Both the position numbers and the translations under genes were made by a program. Of a DNA stretch of 8,741 bases, positions 1 through 6,030 are shown piece after piece. How positions within the stretch are numbered: the stretch's first letter is position 1; each line of letters begins with the position of its first letter. Origin of the DNA: Pseudomonadota bacterium (lineage in GTDB: Bacteria > Pseudomonadota > Alphaproteobacteria > Caulobacterales > Caulobacteraceae); NCBI GenBank assembly GCA_023409795.1, contig JAEYQX010000125.1:1-8741 (forward strand). The letters run 5' to 3'. The notes under the pieces were generated by a model that had not been told where the DNA came from, searched no databases, and saw nothing but the letters and a program-made list of their open reading frames with translations.

Positions 1-70
1 TGGCGGTGGTGGAGGGGGCGGGGGCGGCGTGATGATGCCTCCGCCACCACCCCCGCCGCCGCCTCCGCCA
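1..70. repeat. GGN/CCN low-complexity imperfect inverted repeat
   Basis: The proline-coding block (1-28) and the glycine-coding block (about 38-70) of the lipoprotein gene are near reverse complements of each other, because GGN and CCN codons are mutually complementary. They are separated by roughly 10 bases (cgtgatgat). The result is a long imperfect hairpin within codons 27-49 of the message. It may simply follow from the Gly-then-Pro composition. Confidence 0.6.
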
Positions 71-147
71 CAGGCAGCGAGCGGCAGGGCCAAGGTCATC
101 AAAAGGCCCGCTACAAGGGCCCGGCCCCGCAAACGCCCGAGTTGCAT
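1..147 (-). CDS. Lipoprotein, N-terminal part (runs off left edge)
   Basis: This is an open frame of 49 codons from an ATG at 147 down to the window edge. The first 26 residues form a classic lipoprotein signal peptide: basic start (MQLGRLRGR), a hydrophobic stretch (ALVAGLLMTLALPL) and a lipobox L-A-A-C with the acylated Cys at residue 26. The mature protein would begin with eleven glycines, then Ile-Ile-Thr and at least nine prolines. This is a flexible spacer of the kind that links a lipid anchor to a folded domain in many alphaproteobacterial envelope lipoproteins. A strong Shine-Dalgarno GGGAGG (complement of 153-158) lies 5 bases before the ATG, which supports the start. The gene lies 114 bases downstream of dapD on the same strand and may have its own promoter or be read through from dapD. 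The functional domain is outside the window, so no enzymatic role can be assigned. Confidence 0.8.
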   Translation of the reverse strand, partial: MQLGRLRGRALVAGLLMTLALPLAACGGGGGGGGGGGIITPPPPPPPPP

Positions 148-239
148 GTCTTCCTCCCGCAAGCTCAACCTTCTTTATGCGCTGTGCCCGCAGGTCTGGC
201 TAGGGGAAGGGGCAGTCGCCTGAGGAAGAGGGGACGATG

Positions 240-255
240 CGGGGATTGGTTCCCG
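240..255 (-). terminator. Weak hairpin just after dapD
   Basis: CGGGGA-TTGG-TTCCCG (read on plus) gives a 6-bp stem with one G-T pair and a 4-base loop, starting 6 bases after the dapD stop. No T-run follows on the minus strand (it continues CATCGTCCCCTC), so it is at best a weak or factor-assisted terminator or a 3'-end stabilising structure. The rest of the 114-base gap (148-261) shows no convincing promoter. Confidence 0.25.
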
Positions 256-261
256 TGGGGG

Positions 262-1115
<854 letters not shown>

Positions 1116-1119
<4 letters not shown>

Positions 1120-1826
1120 GAAGGGTCTCCGTCAAGAATGGCGGTGGTCAGGAAGGGGCTGAGGGCGGCGGCCCGGTGATCGATATAGTCACCTTCGGCC
1201 ACAGAGGCCTTGGGGCCGACCAGGACGGTGGTCATGCCCAGGGCCTTGGCCGGGGCCAGGTTCTTGGGCGTGTCCTCGAAGAAGCAGGCCGTGGCGGGAT
1301 CGACGCCGAACCGCTCCAGCATCCGGGCAAAGGTGCGCGGGTCCGGCTTGGGGATCAGGTCGGCGTCCTCCAGGGCAAAGACCCCGTCGAACAGGTCGCT
1401 CAGCTCCAGCCGCTCCAGCACGCGTCGGGCATGGGCGCTCGACCCGTTGGTAAAGATCAGCCGCGGCCCCCTGAGCCGCTCCAGGCCCAGGCGCAGGCCC
1501 GCGTCCGGTGCCAGGCAGTCCAGCGGCACGTCATGGACCTCGGCCAGGAAGTCGTGGGGGTCGATCTGATAGTGCAGCATCAGGCCGGCCAGCGAGGTGC
1601 CATAGTCGTTCAGATAGGTCTTCTGGACCGTCAGGGCCTCGGCCGCCTCCAGCCCCGAGGTGCGCACGAAATAGGCATTGATGCGCTGTTCCACCTGATT
1701 CAGGAACCGGGTCTCGGCCGGATACAGGGTGTTGTCCAGGTCAAAGACCCAGGACCGGACAGGGCGAAGGTCAGCCCCGATCTCGGTCGGGGCCGCCTCG
1801 TCGGCAGCGCGCCTGGCGTCCGTCAC
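1116..1826 (-). CDS. HAD-superfamily hydrolase, pyrimidine 5'-nucleotidase type
   Basis: The 236-residue protein carries all four HAD motifs. Motif I is VFDLDNTLY (27-35; nucleophile Asp29, acid/base Asp31). Motif II is TNGS (126-129). Motif III is the Lys of IPKPDP (Lys160), and motif IV is FFEDTPKN (182-189; Glu184/Asp185 for Mg2+). The combination of DLDNTLYP, a helical cap at about 40-110 and FFEDTPKN is typical of the pyrimidine 5'-nucleotidase subgroup (yeast Sdt1/Phm8-like), which dephosphorylates UMP/CMP or modified nucleotides. The true substrate cannot be read from sequence. The start is GTG at 1826, overlapping the argB stop as GTGA. No in-frame Met precedes the catalytic Asp, so the GTG is needed. 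AAGG about 9 bases upstream can serve as ribosome site. Its place between argB and dapD suggests co-expression with amino-acid biosynthesis, but no direct metabolic link is evident. Confidence 0.9.
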
Positions 1827-2752
1827 TTGGCCTTGACCAGGGTGCCTGCGCCGAACTCGGTGAACAGCTCGACCAGCATGGCGTGGGGGCGGCGGCCATC
1901 CAGGATGACCACGGCCTCGACGCCCGCGCGGACAGCGGCCATGGCGGTTTCCAGCTTGGGGATCATGCCGCCGGTGGCGACACCGTCGTCGATCAGCTTC
2001 TGGGCTTCTTCCAGGGTCATCTGGCGGATGATCTCGCCGTCGGCACCCTTGACCCCGGCCACGTCGGTCAGCAGCAGCATGCGCTTGGCGTTCAGCGACC
2101 CGGCGATGGCCCCGGCCACGGTGTCGGCGTTGACGTTATAGGTCTGGCCATCCTCGGCCACCCCGATCGGGGCGATGACCGGGACCCAGTCCTCGGTCTC
2201 CGAGGCGATCAGTCCCTTGATCAGCTTGGGATCAACCCTGGTCGGCTCGCCGACGAAGCCCAGGTCGACCTCGTGCTCGATCATGCTGTCCGGGTCGCGC
2301 TTGGTGCGGCGGGTCTTCTCGACCGTCAGCAGGCCGGCGTCCTTGCCCGACAGGCCCACGCCACGGACATCGGCTTCCTTGCCGGCGACCGTGATCCAGT
2401 GGGCGATCTCCTTGTTGACCGCGCCGGACAGGACCATTTCGGCCACCGACATGGTGTCCTTGTCCGTCACGCGCAGGCCGTCGACGAAGGCGGACTTGAC
2501 CCCCGCCTTGTCCAGCATGGCGCTGATCTGCGGGCCGCCGCCGTGGACCACCACCGGGTTGACGCCCATCAGCTTGAGAAGAACGACGTCTGCCGCGAAC
2601 TGCTTGGCCACGGTGCTTTCGCCCATGGCGTGGCCGCCGTATTTGATGACCACAGTCTCCCGGTCATAGACCTGGATATAGGGCAGGGCCTCGGCGAGGG
2701 TCTTCGCCGTCTCCCAGCTGCGCTCTTCGGATTGCCGTTCAGTCTCTTTCAT
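1823..2752 (-). CDS. argB: Acetylglutamate kinase (N-acetyl-L-glutamate 5-phosphotransferase)
   Basis: ArgB phosphorylates N-acetylglutamate with ATP, the second step of arginine synthesis. The 309-residue product has the amino-acid-kinase fold: VVIKYGGHAM (34-43, Lys37 and the GGH loop), VVVHGGGPQIS (67-77), the SGKDAG and NVNADTVAGAIAG blocks, LLLTDVAGVKG for nucleotide binding, and ATGGMIPK. An N-terminal helix of about 25 residues precedes the first strand, and the C-terminus reads EFGAGTLV. Both are features of the hexameric, arginine-inhibited NAGK class and are absent from the shorter E. coli enzyme, so feedback inhibition by arginine is likely (inference). The ATG at 2752 is chosen because homology begins shortly after it. 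The frame stays open upstream to 2896, but that extension would overlap the end of the sulfotransferase-like gene and looks non-homologous. The Shine-Dalgarno is weak. The 82-base gap upstream (2753-2834) shows no clear promoter. Confidence 0.96.
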   Translation of the reverse strand: MKETERQSEERSWETAKTLAEALPYIQVYDRETVVIKYGGHAMGESTVAKQFAADVVLLKLMGVNPVVVHGGGPQISAMLDKAGVKSAFVDGLRVTDKDTMSVAEMVLSGAVNKEIAHWITVAGKEADVRGVGLSGKDAGLLTVEKTRRTKRDPDSMIEHEVDLGFVGEPTRVDPKLIKGLIASETEDWVPVIAPIGVAEDGQTYNVNADTVAGAIAGSLNAKRMLLLTDVAGVKGADGEIIRQMTLEEAQKLIDDGVATGGMIPKLETAMAAVRAGVEAVVILDGRRPHAMLVELFTEFGAGTLVKAK

Positions 2753-2834
2753 GATGGCCGCTCGATAGCCTTCAAGCCCGCGCGAGTCACGGCGAAACCG
2801 AGGCCCAAAAGCGGTATTTGATCGCCAGGGAGTG

Positions 2835-3665
2835 TCAGATCGGGGCGTCGGCGAACAGGGAGCCCACCGCATTGAAGCTGTGGCGGATCTGATCAAGCCT
2901 TTCCCGGTCTGCGGCCTCGTCGCTGCTGCGGCTGATGCGGCTCAGGATTTCAAAGGTTTCGCCGACCAGGGCGGGCACAGCTTCAGTCGTGGTCTGGTGC
3001 CTCAGGTCCGCCGACAGGAAGTCGTCCACCCGCGCCAGGGCGGCTTCATCTAGCTCAAGCCTGATGCCCAGGGCCGAGGCGATGCGTGGAGCCTGGCCGC
3101 GGCAGTCCGCCAGATACTCGGTCCACGGCAGGATCAGCCGGGGCAGTTCACGGCTGGCATGTTCAGCATCCAGGACGTGCCGCAGCCAGAGCCGCAAGGC
3201 ATGGCTGCGGCTCATACTGTTGCGGGTCATGAGCGAGGCGGCAACCTCTGCCGGTGCCCGCAGGGGACTAAGGCAGACCACCCGATAGCCCATGTTCTCC
3301 AGCACCCCGCGCCAGAACGGCAGGAAGCGGCAGATGCGCGGGTCCTTCATGACGATCAGGTCGGCGTCGCCGAATTCCTCCTGGACCCGGACCGCCGCCT
3401 CGGTCCGGAAGGCTGCCGCCGCGTCGCCCAGGGCATCGGCCTGAAAAGATCGCCAGTCGTGCCACGACGAGGCAGCAGCTCCCAAAAACCTGTCGTTGAG
3501 CGACGTCAGGACCTCGCTCTCCCAGAAACCCTTGGGATTATCCTCGGCCGGACGCATCAGGGTGCGCGGGGCACACGCCCCCAGAACAGCCAAACTGCCC
3601 GCGACGGATGAGGTTCCACTGCGATGCATTCCTAAAACGATAACGGCGGTACGTGAATGATGCAT
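2835..3665 (-). CDS. Sulfotransferase-like protein (GMHRSGTS family)
   Basis: This is a 276-residue protein. The N-terminal strand-loop AVIVLGMHRSGTSSVAGSL (7-25) matches the 5'-phosphosulfate-binding loop of PAPS-dependent sulfotransferases. It is followed by NPKGFWES (43-50), MKDPRICRFLPFW (106-118) and LRAPAEVAASL (135-145), where a conserved Arg-x-Pro then Ser would contact the 3'-phosphate. Proteins of this type are common in capsule and O-antigen clusters and are often annotated only as sulfotransferase family or hypothetical. Sulfation of a glycan is a reasonable inference but the acceptor is unknown. The ATG at 3665 is preferred; an in-frame TTG at 3674 would add three residues. Neither has a recognisable Shine-Dalgarno. 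The gene is divergent from the GDP-mannose fusion gene and 82 bases upstream of argB on the same strand. It may be co-transcribed with argB, but it belongs functionally with the polysaccharide genes to its right. Confidence 0.75.
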   Translation of the reverse strand: MHHSRTAVIVLGMHRSGTSSVAGSLAVLGACAPRTLMRPAEDNPKGFWESEVLTSLNDRFLGAAASSWHDWRSFQADALGDAAAAFRTEAAVRVQEEFGDADLIVMKDPRICRFLPFWRGVLENMGYRVVCLSPLRAPAEVAASLMTRNSMSRSHALRLWLRHVLDAEHASRELPRLILPWTEYLADCRGQAPRIASALGIRLELDEAALARVDDFLSADLRHQTTTEAVPALVGETFEILSRISRSSDEAADRERLDQIRHSFNAVGSLFADAPI

Positions 3666-3746
3666 TGGACCCAAATGCGCATATATGGCGGGAATGGAGG
3701 GAATTCTGCTCTTCGCAGAATGGCGCTCGGGGGTTAGGTAGGCACC
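3666..3746. promoter_or_regulatory. Divergent intergenic region, probable back-to-back promoters
   Basis: These 81 bases separate two divergently transcribed starts, so they must hold or adjoin promoters for both unless transcription begins inside the genes. The region is less GC-rich than the coding DNA around it. It contains an A/T-rich patch CATATATG (3680-3687) that can serve as a -10-like element on either strand, and a central perfect inverted repeat (3703-3721). No convincing -35/-10 pair with standard spacing could be picked by eye. The fusion gene has a passable ribosome site GGTAGG just before its ATG. Confidence 0.45.
3703..3721. repeat. Perfect 7-bp inverted repeat (possible operator)
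   Basis: ATTCTGC-TCTTC-GCAGAAT is a perfect 7-bp palindrome with a 5-base spacer. It sits almost exactly in the middle of the divergent gap, 25 bases before the ATG of the fusion gene and 37 bases before the ATG of the sulfotransferase-like gene. It could be a dimeric regulator site controlling both genes, or an RNA hairpin in the fusion-gene leader. There is no T-run, so it is not an intrinsic terminator. Confidence 0.5.
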
Positions 3747-5963
3747 ATGAGTTTATATCCCGTGATCATGTGTGGAGGAGCGGGGACGCGCCTTTGGCCT
3801 TCGTCTCGCCCCGCCCGTCCGAAGCAGTTCATACCTCTGGCCGGAAACCGGTCGCTCTTTCAAGAGACGGTTGAACGTGTGGCTCCTCTGGCGGGAGATA
3901 CAGGCAAGCTGATCGTTGTGGCGGGGATGGTTCACCGGCCGTGGCTGCTGGACCAGCTGTCCGAGCTGGACATGGCCGACAACGTCCAGATCCTGCTCGA
4001 GCCCGAGGCGCGGGATTCAGCCGCCGCCATGGCTGCGGCGGCCCTGTGGACGGCCAGGCACGACCCCGCCGGGGTCAATGTCTTTGTCGCCTCGGACCAT
4101 CATATTCCCGACCACAAGGCTTTCCAGAAGGCGGCGCTCAAGGCGGCCGAGGCTGCGGCCTTGGGGCGTATCGTGACCCTGGGCGTCAAGCCGACCGAGC
4201 CGTCCACGGCCTATGGCTACATCAATCCCGAAGCTTCGGGCCTCTCGGCCGTCAGGGCCTTCCGCGAGAAGCCCGATGCGCGCAGCGCGGCCGAATACAT
4301 CGAGGCCGGCTATCTGTGGAACAGCGGCAACTTCATCGTCGCTGCCCGGACCCTGATCGAAGAGATGCAGGCGCGGGCACCGGCGGTCGAGGCGGCTGCG
4401 CGGCAAAGCCTGGGGGCAGCGACCGGTGCGGTTCAGGTCCTGGGCGACGCCTTCCGCAATGCGCCCAAGATTTCCGTCGACTATGCCGTGATGGAAAAGA
4501 CCCAGAGGGCGTCGGTCCTCGCAGTCGATTTCGCCTGGTCGGACCTGGGGGCCTGGGACGCGATCGCCGCCACCGGCGAGGGCGAGTTCGGCCAGCATAT
4601 CCTCGAAGACTCCGACGGATGCCTGATCCGCGCGCCGGAAGGCGTCCTGGTGGGCGTCCTGGGCGTGTCTGACCTGGCCATCATTGCCGAACGGGATGCC
4701 ATCCTGGTCTGCGATCTGAAGCGGGCGCAGGACGTCAAGAAGCTGGTCGAGCGGGTGCGCACCGGCTATCCCCAACACCTTGATTTCGAGCGTCCAAGGC
4801 CAGAGACCCTGGGGCAGGGCGGTCGCCGCTTCGCAGACTGGCTGCGGTGCTCGGCCCTGCCGCTGTGGTCCAGCCTGGGCCAGAACTCCTTCGGGGCCTT
4901 CGCCGAGATGATCAGCGCCGATTGTCGCCCCGTGGCGTCATCGCGCCGGGCCCGGGTCCAGGCCCGCCAGATCTGGACCTATGCCGAGGCCGGCCGCCTG
5001 GGCTGGGAGGGCCCCTGGCGTCGGGTGGTGGAAAGCGGGGTCGCGCGCCTGCGCGAGGACTACCTGCGCGAAGACGGCCTGTGCCGCACGCTCCTGGCCG
5101 CTGATGGCTCGCCCCTTGATGATACCGCCATGGTCTATGACCAGGCCTTCGTCATGCTGGCGCTGGAATCCGCTCGCAAGATCGTCAGTGACCCGGCTGA
5201 ACTTGAGGCCATGGCGGTGCGGATCCGTTCCGCGCTCCTGGAGAACGAGTTGCCCCAGGGCGGCTTCCGCGAAGGTGGCGACCAGCCGTTCCAGGCGAAC
5301 TGCCATATGCACCTCCTGGAAGCCTGCCTGGCCTGGGAAGAAGGCGAGGGCGATGCCGAATGGGGCGAACTGGCGGATCGTATCGTCAAGCTGGCCCTTG
5401 GTGCCTTCATCGATGCCAGGAACGGCTGCCTGCGTGAGTTCTTTACCGAGGACTGGAAGCCCGCCAGGGGCGAGGATGGCCGCCTGGTCGAACCCGGGCA
5501 CCAGTTCGAGTGGGCCTGGCTTCTGGCCCGCTATGGCCTGCGTCGCGGTGACGGCCAGGCGATGGACGCCGCGCGCCGCCTGTACGAGTTCGGCCTGCGC
5601 GGCGTGGGCGAGCGCAGCGGGGTGGCCTTTGATGCCATGGGCGATGACGGGCGGATCCGCGGCCAGCGCGCCCGCCTGTGGCCGCAGACCGAATGGCTCA
5701 AGGCGGCCCTGATCCTGGCAGGAGAGGCCAGCGACGGGCAGCAGCGCAAGTATATGGATGAGGCGGCCCAGGCCATGCGGGCCATCTGGCTCTATCTGCT
5801 GCCGCAGGGCATCTGGCGCGACAAGAGGCTGGTATCAGGCCGCTTCATCGACGAGGCCGCGCCCGCCAGCAGCTTCTACCACATCATGGGGGCCTTCGCT
5901 CAGCTGGCCCGGACCGAGCCCGAGTACCTGGGCCTTGATGACCGTGCCCTGGGCCTGGACTGA
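3747..5963 (+). CDS. Fusion: mannose-1-phosphate guanylyltransferase + AGE-family epimerase/isomerase
   Basis: The 738-residue product has two enzyme modules. Residues 1 to about 345 are a GDP-mannose pyrophosphorylase: signature loop CGGAGTRLWPSSRPARPKQF (9-28), FVASDHHI (113-120), FREKP (172-176), YLWNSGNF (189-196), SVDYAVMEK (243-251), FAWSDLGAWDA (262-272) and the short beta tail ending near 340. From about 358 to the end is an AGE (N-acylglucosamine 2-epimerase) alpha/alpha-barrel: RARVQARQIW (401-410), NCHMHLLEA (518-526), EPGHQFEWAWLL (582-593), RLWPQTEW (643-650) and SSFYHIMGA (708-716). The expected barrel His and Glu residues are present. ManC/AlgA enzymes normally carry a cupin mannose-6-phosphate isomerase in this position. 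An AGE-type isomerase doing the same Fru6P/Man6P step is the simplest reading, making GDP-mannose for surface glycans with a separate phosphomannomutase. Another epimerase activity is possible. The ATG follows GGTAGG. The gene ends convergently with the glycosyltransferase gene, 67 bases away. Confidence 0.88.
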   Translation: MSLYPVIMCGGAGTRLWPSSRPARPKQFIPLAGNRSLFQETVERVAPLAGDTGKLIVVAGMVHRPWLLDQLSELDMADNVQILLEPEARDSAAAMAAAALWTARHDPAGVNVFVASDHHIPDHKAFQKAALKAAEAAALGRIVTLGVKPTEPSTAYGYINPEASGLSAVRAFREKPDARSAAEYIEAGYLWNSGNFIVAARTLIEEMQARAPAVEAAARQSLGAATGAVQVLGDAFRNAPKISVDYAVMEKTQRASVLAVDFAWSDLGAWDAIAATGEGEFGQHILEDSDGCLIRAPEGVLVGVLGVSDLAIIAERDAILVCDLKRAQDVKKLVERVRTGYPQHLDFERPRPETLGQGGRRFADWLRCSALPLWSSLGQNSFGAFAEMISADCRPVASSRRARVQARQIWTYAEAGRLGWEGPWRRVVESGVARLREDYLREDGLCRTLLAADGSPLDDTAMVYDQAFVMLALESARKIVSDPAELEAMAVRIRSALLENELPQGGFREGGDQPFQANCHMHLLEACLAWEEGEGDAEWGELADRIVKLALGAFIDARNGCLREFFTEDWKPARGEDGRLVEPGHQFEWAWLLARYGLRRGDGQAMDAARRLYEFGLRGVGERSGVAFDAMGDDGRIRGQRARLWPQTEWLKAALILAGEASDGQQRKYMDEAAQAMRAIWLYLLPQGIWRDKRLVSGRFIDEAAPASSFYHIMGAFAQLARTEPEYLGLDDRALGLD

Positions 5964-5990
5964 CCGGCTCAGCCATCCAACGCGGTGAAG

Positions 5991-6024
5991 AAAAAAGGGG
6001 GGCGGACCCTGGATCCGCCCCCTT
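5991..6024 (-). terminator. Intrinsic terminator between convergent genes
   Basis: A perfect 9-bp GC-rich stem (GGGGGCGGA at 5998-6006 with TCCGCCCCC at 6014-6022) encloses a 7-base loop. Read on the minus strand the stem starts 8 bases after the glycosyltransferase stop and is followed by TTTTTT (5991-5996), a textbook Rho-independent terminator for that gene. Read on the plus strand, the stem is preceded by the A-run and followed only by TTGT. It would therefore end the fusion-gene transcript less efficiently, though it may act in both directions. Confidence 0.85.
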
Positions 6025-6030
6025 GTCGCG

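Noticed and set aside
29..223. Plus-strand proline-run frame
   Set aside because: It is the complement of the glycine spacer of the lipoprotein. The minus frame has a signal peptide, lipobox and Shine-Dalgarno, and the plus frame has none of these.
1176..2821. Plus-strand open frames opposite the HAD gene and argB
   Set aside because: These are shadow frames of strongly recognisable minus-strand genes, with low-complexity composition and no ribosome sites.
2753..2896. N-terminal extension of argB by 48 residues
   Set aside because: It would overlap the sulfotransferase-like coding end, is Arg/Ser/Pro-rich and unlike the family, and ArgB homology starts after the ATG at 2752.
3665..3690. TTGGAC with TATATG as a sigma-70 promoter for the fusion gene
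   Set aside because: The elements are only 11 bases apart, too close for a standard promoter, so only a general promoter region is called.
3653..3874. Plus-strand frame of 73 codons spanning the divergent gap
   Set aside because: It starts inside the sulfotransferase-like gene, runs out of frame through the start of the fusion gene, and has no ribosome site or recognisable domain.
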